A stretch of DNA of 64,000 bases from Bacteroidales bacterium (GTDB lineage Bacteria; Bacteroidota; Bacteroidia; Bacteroidales; UBA932). The stretch lies in NCBI GenBank assembly GCA_015060245.1, contig SUYU01000005.1, positions 1 through 64,000 on the forward strand, in the 5' to 3' direction. The notes below the pieces were generated by a model. It was not told the DNA's origin and did not search any database. It saw only the letters and a program-made list of their open reading frames with translations. Shown here one piece after another: positions 51,113 to 60,861 of this stretch. The position numbers were made by a program, and so were the translations under genes. The number at the start of each line of letters is the position of its first letter. Positions within the stretch are counted from its first letter, which is position 1.

Positions 51113-53944
51113 ATGAAGAGTATAGAGGTAACCGGCACCCGTGAACATAACCTTAAAGGGATTGACGTCTCCATACCGCGCAACAAACTTGTAGTTGTTA
51201 CAGGACTTAGCGGAAGCGGAAAGTCATCTTTGGCTTTTGATACAATATACGCCGAGGGCCAGCGCAGATATATGGAGACACTCTCTGCATATGCCCGACA
51301 ATTTATAGGCATTCTTGAGAGGCCCGATGTAGACAACATTACCGGCCTGAGTCCGATTATTGCCATAGAGCAGAAGACTACCGGAAAGAACCCGCGTTCC
51401 ACTGTCGGGACCATTACAGAGATATATGATTTTTTAAGACTGCTTTACGCCAGAGCCTCCGATGCCTACTCTCCCGCTACAGGAGAGAAGATGGTCAAAT
51501 ACTCGAACGAGCAGATTGTCGATCTTATACTTGAAGAGTACAAGGATAAGAGATGCATACTTCTGGCACCAATCGTTGTGGGAAGGAAGGGCCACTACAA
51601 GGATCTTTTTGACTCACTTCTCAAAAAGGGATACCAGCAGGCAAGGGTAGACGGTACAATATATCAGGTGGCAGACCTCAAGCCCCTTGACAGGTACAAG
51701 ACCCACTTCATTGAACTGGTAATTGACAAACTCATTCCCACCGCCAATGATTACAAGCGGATAAGTTCCTCTGTTGCCACTGCTCTGGAACAGGGCAAGG
51801 GGACTCTTGCCATTCTGGAGTTCAACGGCAGCGAAGAGGTCTCTGAACCACGTTACTTGAGCAAACATCTGATGTGCCCGGTAAGCGGACTCTCTTTCCC
51901 TGAACCTGCACCCCACTCCTTCTCTTTCAATTCACCTCAGGGTGCATGTCCCAAATGCAAGGGATTGGGATATACTGCCCAAATCGATATAGGGAAAATA
52001 ATACCAAACCCCAACAGGTCTATACTGGAGGGGGCCATACAGCCGCTCGGTCCATACAAGGACAACAACTGGTTCCGCATTCTTGAAAGCATGGCAAAAA
52101 AACTCTCTTTTTCACTTAATGAGCCGGTAAAGAACCTGCCGGAAGAGGTTATCAATGCCATCATTTACGGCAGTGAGGAACTCTACAGGGTAAATCTTGC
52201 CGACGGCACGCAACTTGCCCCGTTTCCTGGGGTAATTGCCAAACTCGAGCAGGGAGGACAGGAGTCGGAAGAGAGCATTGAAAAGAAGGAGCGCTTTGTT
52301 CAGGAGTGCGTCTGCTCCGAATGTAACGGAACAAGACTGAAAAAAGATGCCCTTCATTTCAAGATTGACAACAAGAACATTGCAGAGGTATCTGACCTTG
52401 ACATCAAAGAGTTGGCCACATGGATCAAGTCTCTCCCCTCTGTTATGGACAAGAGGCAGAAACTAATTGCCTCCGATATCCTGAAAGAACTTGATGACCG
52501 CATAGGTTTTCTAATTGATGTAGGGCTTGAATACCTGTCGCTCAGCCGTTCTACCAGAAGCCTGAGCGGTGGTGAGAGCCAGCGTATAAGGCTTGCCACG
52601 CAGATAGGCAGCAAACTTGTAAATGTCCTCTACATTCTTGATGAGCCAAGCATAGGCCTGCACCAGAGAGACAACCGCAAACTTATCAACTCGCTGAAAA
52701 GACTCAGGGATGAGGGCAACTCTGTAATGGTTGTAGAGCATGACGAGGAGATGATCCTCAGTGGAGACTGGCTCATTGACCTCGGCCCCGGAGCAGGAGT
52801 GAATGGCGGCGAACTCCTCTATAACGGGGAGCCGCATAAACTGCTTGAAATGCCTCTTGACGAAGTCAAGGGACTCAACAGTTATACAGCAGACTACATA
52901 AGAAAGATCCGGAAGATTGAAATTCCTGCCGAACGCAGGAAGGGCAACGGGCTCTATCTTGAACTTAAGGGCGCCACCGGCAATAATCTCAAGTGCGTTG
53001 ATGTAAAGATTCCATTGGGATGCCTTGTTGGAGTGAGCGGAGTGAGCGGAAGCGGCAAATCCACACTCATAAATGAGACATTGATGCCAATTTTGAGCAA
53101 ACACTTCTACAGGTCACTGGCCAACCCTCTCCCCTACAAGGAGATTATTGGTCTGGAAAATGTAGACAAACTGATAGAGATTGACCAGAGCCCTATAGGA
53201 CGCACTCCCCGAAGCAACCCCGCAACATATACAAATCTCTTCTCCGACATAAGGAAACTCTTTGAGAATACCCCGGATGCAAAGATAAGGGGATTCAAAG
53301 CAGGCCGCTTCTCCTTCAATGTCAAAGGCGGAAGGTGTGAAACATGCAAGGGTGCGGGAGTACAGACAATTGAAATGAACTTTTTGCCAAGTGTATATGT
53401 TCATTGCAAGGATTGCAACGGCAAACGCTACAACCCGGAGACATTGGCTGTGAAATATAAAGGCAAAAGCATAAATGATGTGCTGGAGATGACCATTGCC
53501 GAAGCGGTGGAGTTCTTTGCGCACATACCTTCAATTGCCCAGAAACTCAAGTCGCTGAATGATGTCGGACTTGGCTACATAAAACTTGGACAACCGTCAA
53601 CAACACTCAGCGGAGGAGAGAGCCAAAGGGTAAAACTTGCAACTGAACTTGCAAGGAAGGGTACCGGCAAATCAATTTACATACTGGATGAGCCTACCAC
53701 CGGACTGCACTTCCACGATATAAAGGTATTGCTCGGTGTACTTCAGAAGATTGTCGACCAAGGGAATACAGTTGTAATCATAGAACACAACCTTGATATA
53801 CTCAAATCGGTTGACTGGCTCATTGACCTCGGTCCCGAAGGAGGAGCCGGCGGTGGACGCATAATGGCAACCGGCACACCCGAAGAGATTGCGGCCAATC
53901 CACACTCTTCAACTGGAGAATACCTCAAGGATTACCTTTCATGA
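51113..53944 (+). CDS. uvrA: Excinuclease ABC subunit A
   Basis: 943 residues, normal for UvrA. Two ATPase units: GLSGSGKSS (31-39) and GVSGSGKST; signatures [11 protein letters not shown]-like and [16 protein letters not shown] and [10 protein letters not shown]. Zn motifs: the second is a full [12 protein letters not shown]...CKDCNG; in the first, MCPVSG has lost one Cys of a CxxC pair, while ACPKCKG is intact, a feature shared by Bacteroidota UvrA as I recall. It recognises DNA damage in nucleotide excision repair. The stop is at 53942-53944, before a terminator. Confidence 0.97.
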   Translation: MKSIEVTGTREHNLKGIDVSIPRNKLVVVTGLSGSGKSSLAFDTIYAEGQRRYMETLSAYARQFIGILERPDVDNITGLSPIIAIEQKTTGKNPRSTVGTITEIYDFLRLLYARASDAYSPATGEKMVKYSNEQIVDLILEEYKDKRCILLAPIVVGRKGHYKDLFDSLLKKGYQQARVDGTIYQVADLKPLDRYKTHFIELVIDKLIPTANDYKRISSSVATALEQGKGTLAILEFNGSEEVSEPRYLSKHLMCPVSGLSFPEPAPHSFSFNSPQGACPKCKGLGYTAQIDIGKIIPNPNRSILEGAIQPLGPYKDNNWFRILESMAKKLSFSLNEPVKNLPEEVINAIIYGSEELYRVNLADGTQLAPFPGVIAKLEQGGQESEESIEKKERFVQECVCSECNGTRLKKDALHFKIDNKNIAEVSDLDIKELATWIKSLPSVMDKRQKLIASDILKELDDRIGFLIDVGLEYLSLSRSTRSLSGGESQRIRLATQIGSKLVNVLYILDEPSIGLHQRDNRKLINSLKRLRDEGNSVMVVEHDEEMILSGDWLIDLGPGAGVNGGELLYNGEPHKLLEMPLDEVKGLNSYTADYIRKIRKIEIPAERRKGNGLYLELKGATGNNLKCVDVKIPLGCLVGVSGVSGSGKSTLINETLMPILSKHFYRSLANPLPYKEIIGLENVDKLIEIDQSPIGRTPRSNPATYTNLFSDIRKLFENTPDAKIRGFKAGRFSFNVKGGRCETCKGAGVQTIEMNFLPSVYVHCKDCNGKRYNPETLAVKYKGKSINDVLEMTIAEAVEFFAHIPSIAQKLKSLNDVGLGYIKLGQPSTTLSGGESQRVKLATELARKGTGKSIYILDEPTTGLHFHDIKVLLGVLQKIVDQGNTVVIIEHNLDILKSVDWLIDLGPEGGAGGGRIMATGTPEEIAANPHSSTGEYLKDYLS

Positions 53945-53960
53945 TTGAAAAAGAACAAGA

Positions 53961-53995
53961 AGCAGTATTATTCCACAATAATTACTGCTTTTTTT
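53961..53995 (+). terminator. Terminator of uvrA
   Basis: AGCAGTA (53961-53967) pairs with TACTGCT (53983-53989), extended by an A/T inner stem, followed by seven T's. The frame of the next gene begins upstream of it at 53941, which argues for the later start at 54031. Confidence 0.8.
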
Positions 53996-54030
53996 ATAAC
54001 TTTATAGGCATAAAACAATACTCCAACAAC

Positions 54031-55806
54031 ATGGAAAATATAAGAGTCTACTGCAAAAATACCGGCGAATACTACAGTTGCACACCCGGTTGCGAACTGA
54101 TTGACCTTGCGAGGGAGATCAACCATACAGAGAACACCGGCAAAAAGGGGGAGAAATACCCTATACTTGCAGCCTATGTGGATAACCAGTTAAAGGAGTT
54201 GAGTTACAAGATTTACATGGCTCACTCCATTGAATTCATTGACATTACCCATCCCGACGGACGCAGGACATTCAACCGCTCCCTCGCTTTTTTGCTGCAG
54301 GCTGCGGTCAACGATGTGTACGGCGGCAAATACAGGCTTGTGCTTGACTACTCCCTGCCGAACGGTCTATATGGAGAACTCCACAAACAGGATGTTACCC
54401 AGGAAGACATCTCACGCTTCATTGCTGAGGGTGCCGGATACAAGGCTGCATTACCTAAACTTTCGGAGGTTGTCCCTACAGATAATAATGATATCATTGC
54501 ACTCAAAAAGAGGATGGAAGAGTTGGTTACTGCCAATCTTCCGTTCATTAAGACCAAGGCAAGCAATGATGAGGCTGTAAGGATTTTCCTCAAGAACGGG
54601 CAACTTGAGAAGGCGCGCCTGTGCAAGACACTCGGCTGTTTCTTCAACTCCGTTTACCATTTGAACGGCCATACAGACACCTTCTACGGTCCGCTTCTGC
54701 ATAATACCGGAGCTATAGAAAAATTCAACCTTGTAAAGTACAACAACGGATTCTGTTTGCAGTCACCAAATCCATTCCCGCCATACGAACTGCCGGAGGT
54801 AAAATACCAGGAAAAACTCTACGACATCTTCAAGGAGAACGGCAACTGGTGCCGCATTCTGGGTGTAAAGGATATAGGAACAGTAAATATGGCTGTACAG
54901 TCTGGTTTCTCAAGCCAGATGATACAGATAGCCGAGGCTCTCCATGAGCGCAAGTACGGTGCAATTGCAGATATGATACACGCCCGTAAAGAGAGGGTAA
55001 AACTTATTCTTATAGCAGGTCCATCCAGCAGCGGAAAGACCACCACATCCAAGAGAATTGCCCTTCATTTGCGAGTTCTCGGTCTTACGCCTGTAGTAAT
55101 AGCCATGGACAACTATTTTGTAAACCGTGAGGATACTCCAAAGGATGAAGATGGCAACTATGATTTTGAGAGCATCTATGCAATGGACCTTGAACTGCTA
55201 AACAAACAACTCAACCAACTCTTCAATGGAGAGGAGATTGAACTCCCCAAATTCAATTTTGCGGAGGGAAAACGCTTCTTTGATGGGGAAAAGATCAAAT
55301 TGGGCGAAACAGATGTTTTGATTATGGAGGGCATTCATGCACTCAATCCGCAATTGACCGAAGATATTGACAACGACAAGAAGTTCAAGATCTACGCATC
55401 AGCCCTAACTCCGCTCTCGATTGATGAGAACAACTACATATCAACTACCGACAACCGCAAACTCCGCAGGATGGTCCGTGACAACAACTTCAGGGGCACT
55501 TCTGCAGAGGAGACCATATTGCGCTGGGAGAGTGTCAGAAACGGTGAATACAAGAACATATTCCCTTATCAGGAGAATGCAGATGTGATGTTCAACTCAT
55601 CACTGATATATGAATTGCCGTTGCTGAAAACATACGCAGAACCACTTCTAAGAAGAATTCCACCAACATCTCCTGCATATGCCGAGAGTTTGAGGCTGCT
55701 CAAGTTCCTCTCATACATAGTTGGAATGAACAACAACGAGCAGAGCAATATACCTCCTACATCTGTTCTCAGGGAGTTTATAGGCAACAGTTCGTTTACT
55801 TACTAG
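54031..55806 (+). CDS. Nucleoside kinase with N-terminal TGS/threonyl-tRNA-synthetase-like region
   Basis: 591 residues from MENIRVYCKNTGEYYSC. Residues 1-75 look like a TGS domain and about 75-250 resemble the ThrRS second additional domain (DGRRTFNRSLAFLLQAAV, where the usual HxxxH is changed). The kinase domain starts with Walker A AGPSSSGKTTTS (about 328-340), and ends near 530 (uridine kinase/phosphoribulokinase fold). Such fusions are common in Bacteroidota and phosphorylate nucleosides. The start is after the uvrA terminator. Confidence 0.9.
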   Translation: MENIRVYCKNTGEYYSCTPGCELIDLAREINHTENTGKKGEKYPILAAYVDNQLKELSYKIYMAHSIEFIDITHPDGRRTFNRSLAFLLQAAVNDVYGGKYRLVLDYSLPNGLYGELHKQDVTQEDISRFIAEGAGYKAALPKLSEVVPTDNNDIIALKKRMEELVTANLPFIKTKASNDEAVRIFLKNGQLEKARLCKTLGCFFNSVYHLNGHTDTFYGPLLHNTGAIEKFNLVKYNNGFCLQSPNPFPPYELPEVKYQEKLYDIFKENGNWCRILGVKDIGTVNMAVQSGFSSQMIQIAEALHERKYGAIADMIHARKERVKLILIAGPSSSGKTTTSKRIALHLRVLGLTPVVIAMDNYFVNREDTPKDEDGNYDFESIYAMDLELLNKQLNQLFNGEEIELPKFNFAEGKRFFDGEKIKLGETDVLIMEGIHALNPQLTEDIDNDKKFKIYASALTPLSIDENNYISTTDNRKLRRMVRDNNFRGTSAEETILRWESVRNGEYKNIFPYQENADVMFNSSLIYELPLLKTYAEPLLRRIPPTSPAYAESLRLLKFLSYIVGMNNNEQSNIPPTSVLREFIGNSSFTY

Positions 55807-55920
55807 AAGAGATTACAAGTCTTGTGCACTACGGCTGCCGGCAGGTACATATAGGCTACACGCAAGTGCGCACCGGTTACCAATTGCCGATAGACAAGTT
55901 CAGCGCAGTTACTGCATAAA

Positions 55921-55950
55921 AAAAGGTCCCGAAATTCGGGACCTTTTGGT
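55921..55950. terminator. Bidirectional terminator between nucleoside kinase and susD
   Basis: A-run, GGTCCCGAA paired with TTCGGGACC, T-run: 13 perfect pairs with the flanking A/T. It serves both convergent transcripts. Confidence 0.9.
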
Positions 55951-55973
55951 TTTATTTTTATTGTATAAGACTA

Positions 55974-57443
55974 TTAATAACCAGAGTTTTGCTGATTCTC
56001 CAATGTCTTATTGGTATTCAACTCAGACTGGAAAATTGGAAGAATAGTCTGATAGAAAGTTCTGTCGATAATCTTTGCACGATCAACTGGGGTAATACCA
56101 GGGAACTCATCGTTATACTCAATTGATTTGTTGCAACGGATCATATCCCAGAATCTGTGACCCTCGCCATACAACTCTTTAGATTTCTCATCAAGAATCA
56201 TATCCAAACTGATAGTAGCCTCAGTTGCAGGATCCAAAGAGACTGCTCTCTTGCGGATAGCGTTCAAATAATCACAAGCATCTGATTTGTTGTTCAAACG
56301 GAACTCACACTCAGCAGCGATCAAATACATCTCTGAAAGACGGATAACTTTAATGTTACAAGCACCTGCATTCTGATCTGAGTTGTCACCTTTCTTATCT
56401 ACGCTACCCAAATATTTGTAGCAGCAACCCAATCTCTCATCCTGCACACCTCTTGTATCTTGAGTAAGGTCATCTTTCATAACACCCCAACGAACATCAT
56501 TAGGATCCTCACCCAATCTCTCCATAAAGTAGTCAGAGGCCATAAAGTAACCCAAACAGCTACCGTAATCAGCCTGAGCAGCATAGTAAGCGCCTAGAGA
56601 TGAACCTGAAAGGTTGTTGTCATCATTGATATGCAACTCAAAGATAGACTCAGTACCGTACTCTGTTGTCCATGAAGCAACCCACTCCTCAGGAGCATAC
56701 AATTTGTAAGGACCTGCAATTGCAGCCTCTGCAGCAGCCAAAGACTTGCTGTAATCCTCCATCTGAAGGTATACTCTTGCCTGAAGAGCCTTGTTGCCAT
56801 AATAGTTGATAAAACCGTTGTTCTTTGATTTGCCAAGTAGAGACTCACCCTTTGTCAAATCTGAAACGATTGTAGCATAGTTCTGCTCAACAGTTGCTCT
56901 ACCCTCTTGTGCCATAGCATCCAACATTTCAGTAACATCTGGAACGCCATATGCACTCTTATTCTCATTGTAAGGCTCACCATACAAACGTACTAGGTCA
57001 AAGTAGATCATACCACGATAAGTGTATGCCTGACCAAGAGCATCATCAAAATCCTCATCAGTACCGGCTTCCTGAAGAGCCTCAATATTGCTTATAAGGT
57101 TATTCAACTGCATGATGATGTTGTAACCCTGTGTCCAGAAACCTGAATATGATCCAGACTCTGGAGAGTGTCCATAAGTATATAGGTTATCTGAGCCTCT
57201 ACCTTGCGACTCAATTGTCAAATCTCCGCCTTTAGCATCGGCATACAAGAACATGTTTCTTCCAAGATAACTGCTAGAGAGCATCTTCTCCATTATACCG
57301 TTTAGTGCCAACTGCGCGTCTGCCTCTGTCTTGATCATTGATGAAGACTCTCCGGAGTTAGTAGGTTTCTTATCCAAGAAAGACTCACAAGAAGAGAGGA
57401 CTAGAATGCAAAATAATGCAAATAGTATATTAAATCTTTTCAT
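55974..57443 (-). CDS. SusD/RagB-type nutrient-binding outer-membrane lipoprotein
   Basis: 489 residues. Lipoprotein signal ending VLSSC (about 14-19) then ESFLDKKPTNSGE. Typical features: FWTQGYNIIMQLNNLI, RGMIYFDLVRLYGEPYN and RLSEMYLIAAECEFRLNN (TPR-type helices), and the C-terminal GHRFWDMIRCN. It binds substrate on the cell surface and passes it to the SusC porin encoded 17 bases upstream. Substrate is unknown; no sugar-cutting enzymes lie beside it. Confidence 0.95.
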   Translation of the reverse strand: MKRFNILFALFCILVLSSCESFLDKKPTNSGESSSMIKTEADAQLALNGIMEKMLSSSYLGRNMFLYADAKGGDLTIESQGRGSDNLYTYGHSPESGSYSGFWTQGYNIIMQLNNLISNIEALQEAGTDEDFDDALGQAYTYRGMIYFDLVRLYGEPYNENKSAYGVPDVTEMLDAMAQEGRATVEQNYATIVSDLTKGESLLGKSKNNGFINYYGNKALQARVYLQMEDYSKSLAAAEAAIAGPYKLYAPEEWVASWTTEYGTESIFELHINDDNNLSGSSLGAYYAAQADYGSCLGYFMASDYFMERLGEDPNDVRWGVMKDDLTQDTRGVQDERLGCCYKYLGSVDKKGDNSDQNAGACNIKVIRLSEMYLIAAECEFRLNNKSDACDYLNAIRKRAVSLDPATEATISLDMILDEKSKELYGEGHRFWDMIRCNKSIEYNDEFPGITPVDRAKIIDRTFYQTILPIFQSELNTNKTLENQQNSGY

Positions 57444-57460
57444 TGTTTTACTGTTTTAAA

Positions 57461-60400
57461 TTAGAATGTGAACTCTAGACCAAATGTATAAGTTTTGCCA
57501 AAAGGAGTCTCCCAACCGCGAGTACCATATTGGTTAACCTCAGGATCCACCTCTTTGTAACCAGCAAATGTCAATAGGTTCTGGCCATTGAAATATACTC
57601 TTGCAGAACCCAAACCTATCTTGTTTACAAGTTGTTTAGGGAAGTTGTATGACAAAGAGATATTTTTAAGTCTCAAGAAGTTTCCGCTATGCAAGTGACG
57701 TGAACTTGTTCCCATTGCATCCTCAAGATCCAAACCTGAAATCTGAGGAATATCAGTAACCTGTCCTACAGTTTTCCAACGGTTCTCAGCAACTCTCTTT
57801 GAGCGGATTCTCTCCCAGTAGTAACCGTCATCATCAACATCCTTCTCTGCAGCATCAAATAGTTTTGAGCCAAGTTTGTAAGTGAAGTTCAAACCTAGGT
57901 CAATACCTTTCCATGAAACATTTGTACTGAAACCACCCTGGAATTTAGGGTTCAAGTCAGCCAAAATCTTGTACTCAGCATCAGTCTTGGTATATGTAGC
58001 ACGTCTGCCGTTATACATGAAGAAATCATCAACTCTATCCTCCTCTTTCACATTCTCATCATTCAAATACCAAACGTTCATACCATTTTCAGGATTTACA
58101 CCTGCCCACTCGTAACCATAAACTGATAGAGTAGACTCACCCTCTCTGTAGATGAACTGACATCTTGCGTCACCACCTGTAGGATCAGACCAGATAATGT
58201 CATTGCCTCCATATAGTTCAGTTACCTCAGATTTTAGCAATGCACCTGTGAAACTTGCGCTCCAGTTCCAGTCTTTGCTTCTGATGATGTCACCACCAAT
58301 CTCAAACTCCCAACCATGGTTATTGATCTCACCGATGTTCTGTAGTGTAGAACTGAAACCTGTTACAGTTGAAATAGGAACGTTTTGCAACAAATCTTTA
58401 GAATCTCTGTTATAATACTCGATTGTACCATACAATCTCTGATCCCAGAAACCGAACTCCAATGCAACGTTGGTAGTATATGAAGTCTCCCAAGAAAGGT
58501 TCTCATTTGGAACGTTTGACAATGCAGAACCAGGATTTCCATTATACTTATAAGTGTAACTTGCCAATGCTCTCCAGCCATAGTTGTCTGAAGGGAATGT
58601 ACCGTTGATACCATATGATCCTCTGATTCTCAAGTTAGAGATCCAGTCAATATCACGCATGAAAGCCTCATTGTTGATTTTCCAAGATGCAGCAACTGAC
58701 CAGAAGTCTCCCCATCTTGCATCTGGAGCAAGTTTAGAAGAACCGTCACGTCTGTATGATCCTGAAATGTAATATCTGCCATCGTAGTTATAGTCAATCT
58801 TAGAGATGATTGAAGCAATTGAACTGCCCCAACGGTATGCATTTGCATCAAGTGTACCTGCTGTTGAAACAGTATTCAAAGCACTTGTAGGCAAATTCTC
58901 ACCTGATGAACGCTGGAATACAGTCTTGTTGTTCTGAGCCTCAAAACCTACCAATGCAGAAAGAGTATGTTTATCTTTGAAAGTCTTGTTGTAGTTCAAT
59001 AGAGTTGAACTTGTTACAATCTCATAATTGGTACTCATTACATCAATGCTACCGTTAACGCTTGAACCGTTGAAGTGCTCTGCGCTATAGTAGATCTGGT
59101 CTTTAACCTCAGTATTGTCATAAGAGAACGTACTTGTAAGATCCAAACCATCCAAAATGTGGATAGTCAATTTCTCAGAAGCCTGAATCTTGAAGTTTAT
59201 AGAAGAGTTCTCCCATTTGTCCTGATAGTAGACATGGTTTCTTGCCAATGAACCGAAACGGTCTGTATACAAATCACCGGTCTTGTAGTTTGTTGGCCAG
59301 TAGAAAGGCCACAACAAGTTACGTACCTGCATGAAGTAGTTGGTATTGGTGTTACGGGTATCATTGAAACCCTCTTTCTCTGTACGTGCCAAGTTGATGT
59401 TTGTCTCGAACTCTACATGTTTACCAACTTTCTGTGCAACATTTACTCTACCTGCCAAACGGCTGAACTCATTGGTGATTGCTCTACCTTTATCAGATGT
59501 GTAAGCGAATGAAGAGTAATATTTTGTACTCTCTGTACCACCTGCTACTGACAAATCGTATGATTGGAAAACTGCAGTTCTGAACAACTCTTTCTCCCAA
59601 TCGTAGAATTTGCCTTTTCTCTCCTGCAAACGGGCATTTACCTCAGGATCATCCGAAGTAAGAACGTCAATATTAACGTGCGCGTAGCGGCTTGTATCAT
59701 CAATTGTAAATTTATAACCATGTTTTCCAAAGCGTGTGTTCAACTGGCCAATTGCATATTCACTTGCACGTTGCTCAGAGTATTTGCTACCGTCAACTCT
59801 GTAATCCCAGAAAATCTCATACTCCATCTGAGCCTGCTCCTGTGGAGATGCAACCTCATAGTTGTTGTAAGCCCAATCAGGAGTGATACCTACAGATGCC
59901 TTGAAAGTAACAGTCGGTTTACCCATTTTACCTCTCTTTGTAGTTACAAGGATAACACCGTTTGCAGCACGTGAACCGTAAAGTGAAGAAGCGGCAGCAT
60001 CTTTCAATACTGTGATACTCTCAATGTCACTTGGGTTCAAAGTGTTCATGATGTTGTTTGAAGTACCTGCAACATAGTCACTCATTTGACCTGTATCACC
60101 AGAGTTTACAGGAATACCGTCAATTACATACAAAGGCTCGTTTGAAGCATTCATTGAACCGATACCACGGATACGGATGCTTGAAGCAGAACCTGCCTGG
60201 CCTGAAGATTGTGTAATCTGCAAACCTGCAATCTTACCGTTAAGGGCATTCTCAAATGAAGTTGTAGGAACGTCAGCAATCGCATCTGCCTTCAAAACAG
60301 AAGCGGCACCTGTATAAGTACCTTTCTTTGCAGTACCGTATGCAACAACGATTGTCTCCTCCAACATCTCAGAATCAGCCTGAAGAACGACGTTAACGAC

Positions 60401-60658
60401 TGCTTTGCCGTTTACAGCGACCTTTTGGGTCTTGAAACCCATAAATGAAACGATAAGGTTTCCGTCAGCAGGAACCTCAATTGAAAATTTACCGTTATCA
60501 TCGGTAAAAACTAGATTTGTAGTACCCTCTACCTGTACGTTTGCGAACGGTATAGGACTTCCGTCATCTGAAGCAGTTACTGTACCGGTAACTGTGTTTT
60601 GCGCGAACATAATGCCAGACCAAAGGGCAAATAGCGCAAGCAAAATGGCTTTCTTCAT
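57461..60658 (-). CDS. SusC/RagA-type TonB-dependent outer-membrane transporter
   Basis: 1065 residues. Signal peptide (1-19, MFAQ), then a carboxypeptidase-regulatory-like domain (about 21-100, TVTGTVTASDDGSPIPFANV and VSFMGFKTQKV), a plug (about 115-235, with NALNGKIAGLQITQSSGQAGS and GIGSMNASNEPLYVIDGIP), and a long barrel ending in YTFGLEFTF. It imports substrate in concert with SusD using TonB energy. The promoter is at 60761-60792 and a terminator lies between it and the upstream OstA-like gene. Confidence 0.96.
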   Translation of the reverse strand: MKKAILLALFALWSGIMFAQNTVTGTVTASDDGSPIPFANVQVEGTTNLVFTDDNGKFSIEVPADGNLIVSFMGFKTQKVAVNGKAVVNVVLQADSEMLEETIVVAYGTAKKGTYTGAASVLKADAIADVPTTSFENALNGKIAGLQITQSSGQAGSASSIRIRGIGSMNASNEPLYVIDGIPVNSGDTGQMSDYVAGTSNNIMNTLNPSDIESITVLKDAAASSLYGSRAANGVILVTTKRGKMGKPTVTFKASVGITPDWAYNNYEVASPQEQAQMEYEIFWDYRVDGSKYSEQRASEYAIGQLNTRFGKHGYKFTIDDTSRYAHVNIDVLTSDDPEVNARLQERKGKFYDWEKELFRTAVFQSYDLSVAGGTESTKYYSSFAYTSDKGRAITNEFSRLAGRVNVAQKVGKHVEFETNINLARTEKEGFNDTRNTNTNYFMQVRNLLWPFYWPTNYKTGDLYTDRFGSLARNHVYYQDKWENSSINFKIQASEKLTIHILDGLDLTSTFSYDNTEVKDQIYYSAEHFNGSSVNGSIDVMSTNYEIVTSSTLLNYNKTFKDKHTLSALVGFEAQNNKTVFQRSSGENLPTSALNTVSTAGTLDANAYRWGSSIASIISKIDYNYDGRYYISGSYRRDGSSKLAPDARWGDFWSVAASWKINNEAFMRDIDWISNLRIRGSYGINGTFPSDNYGWRALASYTYKYNGNPGSALSNVPNENLSWETSYTTNVALEFGFWDQRLYGTIEYYNRDSKDLLQNVPISTVTGFSSTLQNIGEINNHGWEFEIGGDIIRSKDWNWSASFTGALLKSEVTELYGGNDIIWSDPTGGDARCQFIYREGESTLSVYGYEWAGVNPENGMNVWYLNDENVKEEDRVDDFFMYNGRRATYTKTDAEYKILADLNPKFQGGFSTNVSWKGIDLGLNFTYKLGSKLFDAAEKDVDDDGYYWERIRSKRVAENRWKTVGQVTDIPQISGLDLEDAMGTSSRHLHSGNFLRLKNISLSYNFPKQLVNKIGLGSARVYFNGQNLLTFAGYKEVDPEVNQYGTRGWETPFGKTYTFGLEFTF

Positions 60659-60760
60659 AGATTTTTAGATTAGTTAAATAATTAGTTTTTTGTTTAGCGT
60701 TTCAGTATTAAGAATTTTCCGTAACCGTCTCTGTATAAGAGTTGGGTACAAAAATTATTT

Positions 60761-60792
60761 CAAATATAAATAAAATATCTTTCGCCACCAAA
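60761..60792 (-). promoter_or_regulatory. Promoter of the susC-susD pair
   Basis: On the minus strand TTTG (60789-60792), 20-base spacer, TATATTTG (60761-60768). Transcription would start near 60755, giving a leader of about 95 bases. Confidence 0.85.
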
Positions 60793-60844
60793 TAATATTG
60801 GGTACCTGAGACACATAATTATGCCTTCAGATACCCAATATTAT
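60792..60844 (-). terminator. Long hairpin after the OstA-like gene
   Basis: Two 18-base arms (60792-60809 and 60827-60844) pair with one mismatch. The loop contains a 10-base palindrome, CATAATTATG. It begins 18 bases after the OstA-like stop codon. No long T-run follows on the minus strand, but the position fits a terminator. Its lower edge touches the -33 box of the susC promoter. Confidence 0.7.
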
Positions 60845-60861
60845 ACGGCAGTGATATGAAT

